Positions 23,051-35,588 are shown, counted from the stretch's first letter. The stretch: 64,000 nt of DNA from Viola odorata (GCA_963691705.1 OY829539.1:19762407-19826406); one strand, 5' to 3'. Numbers and translations are program-made. Notes: generated by a model from the letters alone, not told the origin.

Positions 23051-25380
23051 TACAAGTTTTCTTAAGCAATTGGGTGGTTTTCAAGATACAGTAACAATGT
23101 ATTATAATTGGATTGATTGAGTATTTATGAATCAAGTTAAAGTTTATTTCTTTAGTCAATTAAATAAATTATGTGAGTAAATGTATATTTTTCTCCATCG
23201 AAAATAAGTTGTTTCGCACAATAATCATGGAACATTTTCTCCATTTATTTCTCTCATTTTCGTTGTTCCTTTATTATTAATTTTCTTATTATTTCTCAAC
23301 TCTTTTGTTTTTCTATATTTTTTTAAATTGTCATTTTTTTTCTTATTATTTATACATATATATTAAAACAAAGTTATTTCATTAGCTTAATTACAAAATA
23401 ATAATTACGTAACAATTTAAATATCGTTCTAGTCATATTTATGACCCTTTATTTTTTATTTTTTTTCCTTCTAGTATGACTTTAAAAGTAAACTATATTT
23501 TTTTTCATTTTTCTATTTTTTATTGTTATTTTTCTCTATATTTTAATTTTTAATTGATTGTTTTACCTTCTAACTCATCATATTCTATATTTTAATGTTA
23601 TAACTCTTTAAATTATAATCATTCGTATTCTAACTACATTCATATTAAATAAATAATTACATAATTCCTTTCAAAAAAAATTGCATAATTAATTGCAATT
23701 TAATAATTACAAATATTATTTATTATTTATTATACGTTTATTTGCAAATGGGTGGAGACTTGAGAGAGTTTATTAATCAAGTTAGTTTTATAATTGTAAT
23801 AATAATAATAATATTTATGTGGAATCAATTGTTTGTTTTTGTGATCATTTTTTATGACCCTAAACACTCTTTTATTCATAGAATGCATCATCTTTCTCAA
23901 AAAAAAAAAAAATGAACTGAGTGAGTTCTTTCTCATTTTATACATTTCTCTTTTTCTAATTTATTTTCCTAATTCTTAAAATTTTCAATTTCACTTCATC
24001 TTTTACCTATTTTTATATGCATAGTTAAATGGTATTTAAAAATATTCAATTAGTAAAATTAAAAAATTAATTATCTAACCTTTTAAATATTCGTACCATT
24101 TGCATAACTCTTTATTTCTTGAGAAATATTTTTGCAAATTATACTTGTATCATGAATTTTAAAATAATAAAAAATTCGCATACGTAGTTTTAGATTTTTT
24201 TATTAATTTTTGATCTCTTCTATTTCTCCATTTTTATTTTATATTTCTTTATTTTTAATGATTTACTCAATCATTTTTTTATCTCTCTATTTCTATTTCT
24301 TGTATTGTTAATTTATATAAAACATGCATTTGTAGTCTATTATTTTATATTTTAATTAAATATTTTAAATTATTTTATTATTAAACATATTAATTTTATA
24401 ATTTAAAAGCATTGACTAACTATACTTTTAAAAAAATATTTTAATACAGTTATTGTGGAAAATCAATTTGACATCAATTTTGATATGAATATATAATAAA
24501 AATGATTTTTTAAAAAGCATGTTTGTAAAAAGTAAAAAATTATTTGTATGTATATTTTTTGGAAAATGTTGAATTAAACTTACATTGAAATACACACTGT
24601 ACACTTACTCATGCAACAATTACTTATTTTTGTGTCCCATATTGAAATTATTTTCTGTAGCAAATCTGTCTGCGTTCTAGTGGGAATCAAATCCAATCTA
24701 TCAAATCAATCAATCACCAAATAAAATAAAGGAAGTCGCATTTTGGCTTATGTCCCGGGCGCTAGCCTATGGTATTTCACAAACTCTAATTACTCCTTCT
24801 TTTTTTTCGATAAGTTGAATAGTGATACTATATTAAAATTGAGTTTTAGTTGATTCAATTACTTTTGGATTATATGATTATGCCTGATAAGATAGTAAAC
24901 TTGGTGAAGTGAGAGTGAATTTTAATCTAATTAAACTCAAGTAGTCTTAATCAATTTAACCAATTACGTTTCTAATTTCCAATGATTTGTACAGTTACAG
25001 AAAACAAACACAAACAAACAAAAATAAGAAAGTCTTACCAAAAGAAATCTGACAATAAAGGAGGAAGATGTTAGTTCAGGTTTTGTACATTGAGCACTTG
25101 GGTTTTCTTGGACTCTAAAAGTATATCCATGGAGGTAGTTTTTTCTGTTCAATGCCTTTTTTCTAATGGAATAGTAATCTTTTTCAAGCTGCTATATGCA
25201 ACCTTCAACCTTCTGTTGCATGCTTAAGATGAGAATAGGAATGTGTTATTCTAAATTGGAGAAGTGTTCGGTTCTCAAAATGTAACTTTCCTCGGGGAAG
25301 TGATTACGGGAGAGTTTTTCATTAATTGAACAGTTCCTTCTGTTGTATACTTCTGGCCCTTTTCACTCTCCTAACTATCC
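23051..25380. other. AT-rich spacer between tandem LSI2-like genes
   Basis: Very AT-rich sequence with short microsatellites such as (TAA)n near 23800. No coding, RNA or mobile-element structure could be supported. The last part (from about 24960) probably holds the copy 2 promoter, and TTTTCAG|GGGAGG at 25401 could be the acceptor of a 5' UTR intron. Confidence 0.5.
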
Positions 25381-25471
25381 TGCAATATGTAACATTTTCA
25401 GGGGAGGGTCTCCATTTCCATCTAGTTCTAGCATTTCTACTGGGAACTTTTGATCCCATCAAGCAACGGAA

Positions 25472-27136
25472 ATGGCCCTTGCTTCGACCGACAAAGTAGT
25501 TCTAGGCTCGATTGCCTTTGCAATCTTCTGGATAATGGCAGTTTTCCCAGCTGTCCCTTTCCTACCGATTGGGAGGACAACAGGTTCCCTCGTAGGAGCT
25601 ATGCTGATGGTCATTTTCCGCGTCTCATCTCCAGATCAGGCGTATGCTGCAGTTGATCTCCCTATCCTAGGTCTCCTCTTTGGTACAATGGTTAACCGTA
25701 AGTGTTTATCTTGAGAGAGCAGACATGTTCAAGTATTTAGGTAAGTTGCTGTCATGGAAGAGCAAAGGAGCTAGGGACTTGCTCTGTCGAATTTGCCTGA
25801 TATCTGCCATTTCGAGCGCTGTATTCACGAAGGACACATCTTGTATAGTTTTGACAGAATTTGTGTTGAAAATCAGTAGGCAGCACAATCTGCCTCCTCA
25901 TCCGTTTCTACTCGCACTCGCCTCTAGTGCAAATATAGGATCGTCAGCCACTCCTATAGGAAACCCTCAGAATCTAGTCATAGCCATTCAGGGTAAAGTT
26001 TCATTTAAAGAGTTTGTTCTTAGAATTCTCCCTGCCATGCTAGTCGGAATCGTTGTCAATATCGTGTTCCTTATGTGTATGTTCTGGAACTTGTTATCAT
26101 CTCCTCAGAAGAATGAAGAAGATCAGGCAACTGCAGAAATTAATGTTGCAGATGAAGATGTCGGTACAAATATTCGAACAAACCCTTTTGGCGCGCATGA
26201 GCCTGAAATAAACTCAAATACATCAAAGGAGACAGCAAATGAGGAACCTGTTGTTCCTTCAAATGGAGATATTTCTATGCAGATGCCAGAGGAAGAGGAG
26301 GACGAGGGTAAGTCATGTGTTTACCTTGTCACCATAGGAATGTTGGTTGCTCTGCTTATGGGTCTGGACATGTCATGGAGTGTAATTACTGCTGCACTTG
26401 CTCTTGTGGTTCTTGATTTCAGGGATGCTCGGCCGTCTCTCGAGAAGGTAACGATTCTATCTGAGAAACCTGTTTCTTGTTCATTTGTTATTGTAAGAAT
26501 GCATAAATTGAATACATATCGCCATTCCGCTTCTTCAAACCAGGTCTCCTATTCTCTTTTGGTTTTCTTCTGTGGAATGTTTATCACTGTTGATGGCTTC
26601 AACAAGACTGGAATTCCAAGTACTCTATGGGATAAAATGGAGCCATATGCACACATCAACCATGTTTCTGGAAAAGTAGTTCTTGCCATTGTCATACTTG
26701 TGCTGTCAAATCTAGCTTCAAATGTTCCAACTGGTTTGTATGTACCCGTTTCTCCATTTCTACAACTGACTCGATCTCCAGACCTAACCCTCTTTACTTT
26801 GCGTAACAAATTGTAAGTAAGCATTTAAGGATCCAATTAGTCTTGTAACTTCAACTTGTTTATGTTGTGTTAGTTCTCTTGCTTGGAGCACGGGTGGCGG
26901 CATCAGCAGCTGCAATTTCTCCATCTGATGAGAAGAAAGCATGGCTCATCTTAGCTTGGGTGAGCACCGTAGCCGGAAACCTCTCGCTGTTGGGTTCAGC
27001 TGCCAATTTGATTGTCTGCGAGCAAGCACGGAGCACTCCACACCTGCGATACAACTTGTCTTTCTGGACGCACCTCGTCTTTGGATTTCCATCCACCATT
27101 ATAGTTACTGCTATTGGTCTGCTACTCATAAGATGA
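25472..27136 (+). pseudogene. LSI2-like transporter copy 2, disrupted by 4-bp insertion
   Basis: Tandem duplicate of the gene at 21068 with the same three-exon structure: 25472-26447, 26544-26733 and 26874-27136. Exons 2 and 3 have exactly the same lengths (190 and 263 bp) as in copy 1. Without the extra four bases it would encode 474 residues, close to known Lsi2 proteins. The insertion AACC at 25694-25697 follows GGTT and creates the palindrome GGTTAACC. It shifts the frame after LLFGTMV, so the first frame stops at 25714. A start at 25680 would lack the first membrane segments. In addition the conserved FTNDTSC reads FTKDTSC (lysine for asparagine), and the central loop is shorter and acidic. 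Everything else is well conserved, so loss is recent. A sequencing error at the insertion cannot be excluded. Confidence 0.8.
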
Positions 27137-27504
27137 CACCACTTCTGTATTAAGCCATTAGGTGTGCTTCTAGTTTTCAAGTCTGAAAACAAGGATCTCT
27201 GAGGCAATTGAGTTAGGAATAATCGTGTCCGCACTTACAATGCTTTTAGTTTTAGTTTCAGTTGCACCAAAGTAAAAGTAGCTTTTGTGATGTTTATGAC
27301 AATTATAAGAGTTCAACATAGCAAAAGTTCCATGCTGTATAACATACTAGGCATTCTTTGTGTTTCGAGGAACCAATCAATAGGTAATTACTAACCTTAA
27401 ACCACCTTATGATATCTCAAAGTTCAAAAGACGAGAAGCTTACTAAATAGGGTCTAAGAACTTCAATAGATTAGAAAAAGGAACTGAACCTAGGAATTAC
27501 ATTA
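27137..27504. other. 3' regions between convergent genes
   Basis: Holds the 3' ends of LSI2-like copy 2 (plus strand) and the ING2-like gene (minus strand). No other feature recognised. Confidence 0.5.
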
Positions 27505-30256
27505 CTATTGACATTGAGGTAGCACCCTGCAGGTCGGACAATACCATTTCCCCTTGAATCTTGTCTCCGGCGTCAACCCAACACACAGGTAATGGAACCA
27601 TTCACCTCCTTGGCACTACAATACGCCAAACAATAACATTAACTTAATATCGTTTCTCAAAACAATTAGCTCATTCATAAAGCACCCACACTAAAACTGG
27701 AAGGATTAGACTTTTCTTTTTCTGACATAGATAGGAAGTGCAAGTTAGGGGACTCGAACTTGAGACCTAACCCCTCCTTGCTCTAGAAAGATAGACTATT
27801 CAAGCACATTAAAGTAGAAAAAAAGGAACTTCTTCATTCGAGAAGATCGCAGTGCAACTACATTGCACTTTATTAAAATGAGATCTTTTTGTGAATCTAA
27901 GAAGCAAACAGTTAACCTCAGATTCAAACTTTTTTCAGATATCCTAATTGTGAACTAACTATCACATTCACAATTTCATACGCTAAATTAAATGCATAAC
28001 ATGCAAAAGAACAGGTAAGGAACCAGAACAATATACAGTGTAAATACACATGAAGGAAAGGAGCAGAGGAGAAAATACTCACGTTTTCATTGTCGCAGGC
28101 AATCATATCTCCAAATGATACCTAAATAAAAAAGGTATTGCAGAAATTTAAGAATTTTCCAAAGCTTTTATATCTTGATTACATAAGGAAATTGGAAGGG
28201 GAGAAGCTGAAGTAGGAAATGAAACAGTAACCAGAAGCCAGAACCTGATGGCAAACGCAGTATGTAGGTTCATTTGGATCAATAGGTTGATCAACATCTG
28301 GGGGAACAAAGAATTCCTTCCTCTGGCTTCCTGGAGGAGGCATGAGCTCAAAATCCTTGTCTCGTTCTCTGTCCCAATCCCTATCCCTGCCCGACATCAT
28401 CTTTGATTGAGGTGTTCCATAGACATACCTGCGCTTCTCTACTTTGGGGACTAAAATGGGTTGTGGGGGAAGAATTGCTGGTTCATCCGGTGCTATTTTC
28501 CCCTCTAATAACATTTAAAAAATGCAAAGAAAAATTTAAAAGCATTAGACAACAATCAAAGGAGTGACCAATATGCCTAATCAACACAATTTGATTAGAT
28601 TGAATTTGAGAAATGTATGTCGTTATCGTTTTGAATTTTGTCATTGCGAACAATTTTGTAAAGCAATATGTTTCTTTTGTTAAACTTATATATTGATCTT
28701 TAAATACTTATTGACAAGTTGGATTTCTTTTGGATGCATGATAGAGCGACACTAGCTCACTGGCTAGGAGATTGTACCTTGCTTCAAATCTTCAGCAAAG
28801 TTGTTTAGATCCTCATCTAGTCGTTTTATATGGCTGTCTATCTGCATGAAGTGCAAAAGTAAGACCACCCCAATTAGTCCAATCACACATTTCTGTTTTT
28901 CCAGAGGCCAAAAGAATATATACTTGTAACTAGTAAGAGAAAGGAACAGCCAATGGAAAACTTGGAAAAAGACTATAAGCAATAAATCCTTACTTGGTCA
29001 ACTAAAACATTTATTTCAATCAAAAGAAGGCTCCAAAATTTGATTTGTGTTGGGTGTTAAATTCAATAAATAGAGAAAGACAGTGGCAAAAACCTACCAT
29101 CCTATTACTTATTTCATCATGGCTCTTGATTACCTGTGGTTATGCACATATGTACATCAATTATCTGCAGATATAATAAACTAAAACAATGGGAAGCTGA
29201 TTGCATGCCATCTCTTTACACTTGAACATTTCCATTTCAGTTCTGGTTCTCTAGAATGAGCTAGAGTTACAACACAGCAAGCAGAATGCGGTAGTTGCTA
29301 CCACTACCACATCACTTGCAGAGCATCTAAGCAGTAAAGCTGAAAAGGTTTGAACAATCATAAGCACAAGGAATAATTAGAGAAATTGGACACAATCTCA
29401 TAATTTCGGGATCCTACCAGCCTGAATGGTCAGCTTGGAAACCAAGATCTTCCATTCATTGGAAAGTAAAGGCATCTACACCATATCCTAATACAGGGAT
29501 CTTACGAAAATACCACAGTAGCATCTATAAACACTCACAAACACCAATCATGTAGCATATATTTTGCTTAAAAGAAATCATGTAACGATCTTAATAGACA
29601 CTAATGCTTGCTATTTTAAGAAAAGAAACTCCTCTCAACCAAATCAAGCCAATCTTCAGAACCTCCAGTAAAGTTGTTATAACCAAAAACTAACTTTCCT
29701 ATAAAAGAAAGAGCTCTTACAAGGTCATGAGCTTGACGTGCTAACAGCACCTTCTCGGTACACAAACTCAAGGCACTGTCCTGATTTGCCTCAATTTCCT
29801 TCCTCATTTTCTCCATTGCATCCTCATCTTCATTACTATAATTATTATTGCTGTTATTATTAGCATTCCCCTTCTTCGCTGCCAACCCCAAACAATACTT
29901 CGTTTGCTGCCTTGATTGGTTTACCATAGCTTCCAAACACAAACACAATAATAATGAAAAAATTAAAAAAGAAAACGAAAAACACTCATTGAATACATTC
30001 AAAAAGGCCCATGAGAAAGGAAAAGGTATAATTTGTACAATGGGAACGTTCGTCAAGTTCTCTGATGGTGTTGAGGAGGCGTTGAAGTTCAGCTGGTAAT
30101 GTGCTTGCATCTAATAACATATATTCGAAAATTCAAAATTTAATTGAAGTTATTTAAAAAAAAAATAGATGTAAGATATAGAGAATGAAGGAGGAAGAGG
30201 AGAATTTTACACTCGAGGTAATCGTCAACGTAGACTCCTGTTCGTGCGATTGCCAT
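27505..30256 (-). CDS. ING2: PHD-finger protein, ING2 homologue
   Basis: Plant ING proteins are nuclear histone readers that bind H3K4me3 through a C-terminal PHD finger and join histone acetyltransferase or deacetylase complexes. Seven exons on the minus strand: 30256-30211, 30110-30039, 29929-29721, 28841-28778, 28504-28245, 28121-28083 and 27615-27505. All introns are GT-AG and all junctions keep the frame, giving 266 residues, close to Arabidopsis ING2. The N-terminus [15 protein letters not shown] and the ING domain with [11 protein letters not shown] and [12 protein letters not shown] are clear. The basic linker has [20 protein letters not shown]. The PHD C4-H-C3 residues run from YCVCHQ through CDNENC, EWFHYLC and KWYCPTC, split over exons 5 to 7. 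The start is the only ATG giving the conserved first residues. The gene looks functional. It converges on the LSI2-like pair and is not functionally tied to it. Confidence 0.92.
27735..27775 (-). repeat. Possible tRNA-derived SINE remnant in ING2 intron 6
   Basis: On the minus strand AGTTCGAGTCCCC near 27748-27760 resembles an RNA polymerase III B box (GGTTCGANTCC). It is followed by CTAACTTGCAC. No A box or clear ends were identified. Confidence 0.25.
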
Positions 30257-31239
30257 GGACGGAATGTGAATTCTAGGGTTTTGCAGATAATTTTTCCCCC
30301 CTTTTTTCCTCGCCTCTTGAGAGAATGAAGAAGAATACAAAACGCAGTCGTTTGGAATGGTTGTTGTTCCGGATAACTCACGGCCCGGGTAAGGTGATTG
30401 GGTAGGATATATCCTCTCTCTTTCCTTTTCTTTTTGAAATAGGGACTATAAAAAAATGTTTAAACTGAAAATAAATAAAACTAAGAGAAGGATCGAAGAA
30501 GATGACAATGAATAGTCGAGAATCGAGATATAATAACATATCTAATCATAACTGTGTAATGAAACACTCAATTTCCAAATATTATCAGTCTTGGTTTTAT
30601 TATTTTGATGTTTGTTGGCTAAAATCATATGACTAAATTTGATGCATGTTAAAAGCTTTTATTTATTTATTACTAGTAAATTAGAATAAAAACAGGGAAA
30701 TACAGTTTTAAATTAGAAATTATGAGATAATTAAAGGTAAAAATCATTACTAAATATTTTCCTTATATCCACATATAATTTTTTACCTCTTATTTGTTTT
30801 TAGTTTTTGATCTCTATTTTTCAGCTCCCATTGTTTTGTGTTTTTAATGGTTATATTTATGTCTAGCTAAACATTTAGTTCCTCGTGAAAACAATAAAGG
30901 TTTATGATTCAAAATATTTGTGAGATTTAATTGTTCTTCGTAAATACTATTTTCACACCATAATAGTTTATTTCCACACTCTAAATTTAATTTATTAATG
31001 TTTTTGCTATTTTTCTCTTGTAATTTTTCACTCATAAATTGGAATAAGTAAAGAAGAGTTTCTTTATTAATTTTTGTTCTTTTATCCCACATTTTTTAAA
31101 GACAAAACACTATCATAAAAATATTAATTTCAAGCAAAAAATAGAGATAAATTAAATTTTATGGTGTGAAAATAGTGGCTCTTTTATATTTATTCATTCT
31201 CTAATTTCTTGTCAAATTAGATCTGATCAATTTAGATTT
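30257..31239. other. ING2 5' region and intergenic DNA
   Basis: The first 150 bases are probably the 5' UTR and core promoter of the minus-strand ING2-like gene. The rest is AT-rich with no recognised feature; an 82-codon ORF at 30844-31092 has no motif. Confidence 0.45.
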
Positions 31240-31701
31240 GAACATGAGTAAATAACGTTGTTCTAAAAGATTGTGGATGCTACAAAGTCAGAAGGACTAA
31301 GCAAACAACTAGATCGATCTCTCTTTATTGTTGATTTTTTTAGACTAGAGAGAATGAACAATTTGCTTTAAACTCCCAAGTGAACTTGGCCAAGAGTAGT
31401 AGTCTTTTTCTGAGTCTTAATCAACCGTTTTAGTTAAATTTTATAAATGAATTTTCAGGTTGCTAAAAAGTTAGGGTTCTAATAGATTATCTTTTTAGGT
31501 GACTTGATACAAGAGGAGATTAAAACACCCAAGTGAACTTGGTCTTTATAACTACTCTATATAAACATTCTTGTATCGATGATCAAATACTTATGAATCA
31601 TAATCTTGAATTGATCTTTACTAGAAGTCTGTTAAATCATTCACTTCATTATTTCAGATTTGTTTTCACTTAAGCCTACAATTATTTTTTATTGTTTGCT
31701 C
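31240..31701 (+). repeat. Gypsy-type LTR remnant
   Basis: Contains CCCAAGTGAACTTGG twice (31378, 31529) and a TTGTATCGATGATCAAAT block. Equivalent AAGTGAACTTGATTTC and CGATGATCAA blocks recur at 57740, 61630 and 63830. These mark decayed LTR-type sequence of one broad plant gypsy group. Confidence 0.45.
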
Positions 31702-31907
31702 ATCACAATTTATCAAACAAAACCTCCTTGTTTTATTTTAATTGTTTGTTACATTTGGCCATTTGAGAAATTTAAATCTTGCCTTTTGTTTTCTTAAGGA
31801 ACGTAACTCTTACCACATTTTTTACAATTCATTTTGCTAATTGATGATATGATCTGTTGGGGTTAATTCCAATCGACAATCAATTTTGCGCAGCAAACAA
31901 TCTTATC
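31702..31907. repeat. About 205-bp direct duplication, copy 1
   Basis: From ATCACAATTTATCAAAC to CAAACAATCTTATCCCA, repeated at 34629-34840 on the other side of the Mutator-like element with a few differences. A partial third copy is at 34444-34507. The last 52 bases are the beginning of the copia LTR seen in full at 34782. Confidence 0.85.
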
Positions 31908-34444
31908 CCAATGGTTATTATTTTCATTTTAGTTCGTCCCACATTTCAAATTCTGTTCAATTTGGTCCCAGGCGTCATCTCCGTTAGCACTCCGGATAGG
32001 GATGGCAATTTCGCCCGCGGATATGGATATCCGCCCAATACCTGCAATTGTGGGTGGATATTACCCACACATTGTGGGTATGGATATATCCGCACCCGCA
32101 AAGTGCGGGTATGGATGTGGGTATGGATAGTGCTTACCCGCACTAAATACCCGCAATAAAAAAATAAAAAAATAAAAAAATATATATAATATTTTAATAT
32201 ATAATTAATTCAATATATAATATATAAGACACTTGTTGTAGAACTTAGAAAAATCTAGTTTCATAATTTCTTTCACAGGCGAGGGCTTTCTAATAATGAA
32301 ACATTATATAACCATTTTTTTAATAAAAAAATAAAATTTAAGGTTAACTTTCTTTTCTACTAATTCTAATCCACATGATGATCCTTTCTCAAAATAACAC
32401 TATAGTATTTATTTATCTTTGAAAAAAGAGCATTGCTTCGTACTTCTTTAAATTTATGAAACGGCTCTAAACTCATGAGTCTTATTATTTTTTATTAATT
32501 ATTTTACAATTTGAATATATTTTCTTTTTGGGCTTTTAAAATAAAAACAAATGGTCAGGTTTTTATTTTCTCTAAAATCAGGTTTTTGTTTATTTAATAA
32601 TTGTTGGACCTCCAGGCAAACGAAAAATGAAAAATTATGTTGGATTAGCGTATCGTATAATTGTGTGGTATTGTTATTAAATTATATTTTTTTTTATATA
32701 TTAATTTGATTGAAATTTGAAATTCAACTAAATTTGCGGGTATTCACGGATATTCACGGGTTATCCGCGGGTATAATTACTCTTCCTTTACCCGCTCAAT
32801 ATGGATGCGGGTACGGGTATGGATTACCCGCAAATTTGCGGGTGTGACTATGGATAGTGCTTACCCGCTCCATACCCGCCCAATTGCCAACCCTAACTCC
32901 GGAGTCCCTATCATCAAAATTGACGTTAACGGTCACTTTTTGCCGTTAACGTCATTATTTTATTATTATTTTTGCCACGTGTCAATTCAGAAAAAATATA
33001 ATTAATTAAAATTTTAAAAAATATATATAATTAATTTAAAAATTCAAAAAAAATATAATTCATTTAAAAATTCAGAAAATAATATAATTAATTTTAAAAA
33101 TTCAGAAAATAATTTAAATTTTTTATTAAAAAATGTAATTAATTTTAAAATTCAACAAAAAATATAATTAATTCAAAAATTCAAAAAAAAATTAATTAAT
33201 TTAAAAATTCAAAAAAAATATAATTAATTTAAAAATTCAGAAAATAATATAATTAATTTAAAAATTTTATTAAAAAATGTAATTACTTTAAAAATTCAGA
33301 AAACAAATATAATTAATTAAATAAACTCAGAAAAAAATATAATTAATTTAAAAAATTCAGAAAATAATTTAATTTTTTTATTAAATAATGTAATTAATTT
33401 AAAAATTCAGAAAAATAATATAACTAATTTTTTTATTTTTTATTTTATTATCTCTTATTTCCTTTGTTTTCAGTTCTCCTCCTCTTTTCAAAAATATCTC
33501 CAAAATAGTTTCATTAATTATTTCAAAAAATAACATAAATTAAGATTTCTTTTTACAGCATAGGAGAGATGATAAAGAGAGGGTGACGGTGTTGGGTTTG
33601 GTTGGGGATCTGGGCAGTGGAGGGTGGCAGGCGAGATGAGTGGCCACGTAAAGGTGACTCATTTTTTTGTGTATAGACATGAAATAAAATTAATTACACT
33701 GTTTACATTATTTACATTTGACTAGGGAAAGAAAGAAAGAAAAAAAGAAGAAATAAAAGAAAGAAATAAATAGAAAGAAGAAAGAAAAAAGGAGGAGAAG
33801 TGAAAATAAATGAAATAACAGATAATAAAAGAAAAGAAAATTATATTATTTTCTGAAATTTTAAATTAATTACATTACTTTTTATAAATTAATTACATTA
33901 TTTTCTATATTTTTAAAAATAATTATATTATTTTCTGAATTTTTAAAATTAATTAGATAATAAAACTTATTTTTTTAAAATTAATTAGATAATAAAAGGA
34001 AAAAAATTTATATTATATTCTGATTTTTTAATCAATTATATAATTTTATGTATTTTTTAATTAATTATATTATTTTATGAATTTTTTAATTAATTATATA
34101 TATTTTTTGAATTTTTTAATTAATTATATTTTTTTTGATTTTTTTAATTAATTATATTTTTTCCTGAATTTTTTAATTAATTATATTTTTTCTGAATTTT
34201 TTAATTAATTATGTTTTTTTTTGAATCTTTTAATTAATTATATTTTTTCTGATTTGACACGTAGCAAAAATAATAATAAAATAATGACCTTAACGGCAAA
34301 AAGTGACCGTTAACGTCAATTTTGACGATAGGGACCCCGGAGTGCTAACGGAGATAACTCCTGGGACCAAATTGAACAGAATTTGAAATGTGAGACGAAC
34401 TAAAATGAAAATAATAACCATAGGGACCCATGGTGCCTTTTCCC
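31908..34444. mobile_element. Second long-TIR Mutator-like element, with nested hAT
   Basis: The right arm ends ATGGTGCCTTTTCCC at 34444. The arms pair over about 200 bp: left 31908-31996 plus 32904-32990, right about 34250-34435. Shared words include CTCCGTTAGCACTCCGG, TTTGACG and GTTAACGGTCACTTTTTGCC. The left arm lacks the outer 15-20 bases, so the end is truncated and no target duplication is visible. The interior (33000-34260) is made of repeated AATATAATTAATTTAAAAATTCAG-like units in both orientations around a purine-rich core. GCCACGTG occurs at 32974-32981. It codes for nothing. Confidence 0.7.
31997..32895. mobile_element. hAT MITE nested in the Mutator-like element
   Basis: 899 bp with ends TAGGGATGGCAAT and ATTGCCAACCCTA (12 of 13 inverted matches) and a perfect 8-bp target duplication ACTCCGGA (31989-31996 and 32896-32903). 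The target lies in the left arm of the long-TIR element, so this insertion is younger. The first and last 150 bases are packed with subterminal GCGGGTA/TACCCGC and GGATAT words, the likely transposase-binding repeats. The AT-rich middle carries no gene. Confidence 0.95.
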
Positions 34445-34688
34445 ATCACAATTTATCAAACAAAACCTCCTTGTTTTATTTTAATTGTTTGTTACATTTG
34501 GCCATTTGACGATAGGGACCCCGGAGTGCTAACGGAGATAACTCCTGGGACCAAATTGAACAGAATTTGAAATGTGAGACGAACTAAAATGAAAATAATA
34601 ACCATAGGGACCCATGGTACCTTTTCCCATCACAATTTATCAAACAAAACCTCCTTGTTTTATTTTAATTGTTTGTTACATTTGGCCA
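34321..34688. repeat. 184-bp tandem duplication at the element edge
   Basis: TTTGACGATAGGGACCCCGG starts at 34321 and again at 34505. Each unit contains the last 120 bases of the Mutator-like right arm plus about 64 bases of flanking DNA. Nearly identical copies, so recent. Confidence 0.9.
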
Positions 34689-34840
34689 TTTGAGAAATTT
34701 AAATCTTGCCTTTTGTTTTCTTAAGGGACGTAACTCTTACCACATTTTTTACAATTCATTTTCCTAATTGATGCTATGATCTGTTGCGGTTAATTCCAAT
34801 CGATAATCAATTTTGGGCAGCAAACAATCTTATCCCAAAA
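34629..34840. repeat. About 210-bp direct duplication, copy 2
   Basis: Second copy of 31702-31907; it runs on into the copia LTR beginning at 34782. Confidence 0.85.
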
Positions 34841-35551
34841 ATCAATAACCCCTAGCTATCAAACCAATCAAAAGCAATCAAGAAAAGAACACAGAGATTT
34901 TTAACGTGGAAAACCTCAACAGGTAAAAAACCACGGGACCAAGCTAGTAACAATCCACTATATGATGATCAATGTGTACAACCAATCAAAATCCCTATCT
35001 TAACTATAGGAATTATCTGACATACACCACTATCACCAATAGTACCAATCAAACAATCCAATCAATCAATCAATCCGAAAAAAACAAGAGACATGAGAAT
35101 AGAGAACCAAAACCAGATTATCACTGCTTCAATTGGGACAGTATTTCTACCACACCAGACAACTTCTCACCGATCCAACCGTTGAGATTGAAGAACCGGA
35201 AGTCGCACACCTGCTGTCCAAATTTCACCCAGATCCAACGGTGAAAGAAGTCGTTGCAACGATTCTCCCGCAGCTGCACAGAGTTTGGCGAAAATCTATT
35301 TTCTCTCCTCTCTCTCACAGGATGCTCAACAGCAACCCTCTCTCACAATCTCTCAGGATGCTCAACAGAAACCCTAATACAATCTCTCAGGATGGTCAAC
35401 AGCAATCCTAACACAATCTCTCTCAGCTGCTATTTGTTGCAACTGATTTTACAATCTTTCTCAACTCAATCTCACATATAGATTGAGGAGACCACGCTAG
35501 AAAAATCTCCCCCTCACATTTTTCTCTCTCTGTGCTTCTTCTCACGAGCCA

Positions 35552-35553
<2 letters not shown>

Positions 35554-35586
<33 letters not shown>
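35554..35586. repeat. (TA)n microsatellite
   Basis: About 16 TA units inside the copia LTR, close to where a promoter would be. Confidence 0.95.

Positions 35587-35588
<2 letters not shown>

Noticed and set aside
25680..26816. LSI2-like copy 2 as a functional shorter gene starting at 25680
   Set aside because: It would lack the N-terminal membrane segments that remain intact upstream in another frame, and the frame runs through the first intron.
26860..27234. 124-codon minus-strand ORF
   Set aside because: Antisense shadow of exon 3 of LSI2-like copy 2.
27735..27775. A tRNA gene in ING2 intron 6
   Set aside because: Only a B-box-like word is present; no A box, anticodon arm or acceptor stem could be built.
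31857..32159. 100-codon ORF with Gly-Tyr-Trp-rich end
   Set aside because: Its C-terminal half is the translation of GCGGGTATGGAT-type subterminal repeats of the hAT MITE.
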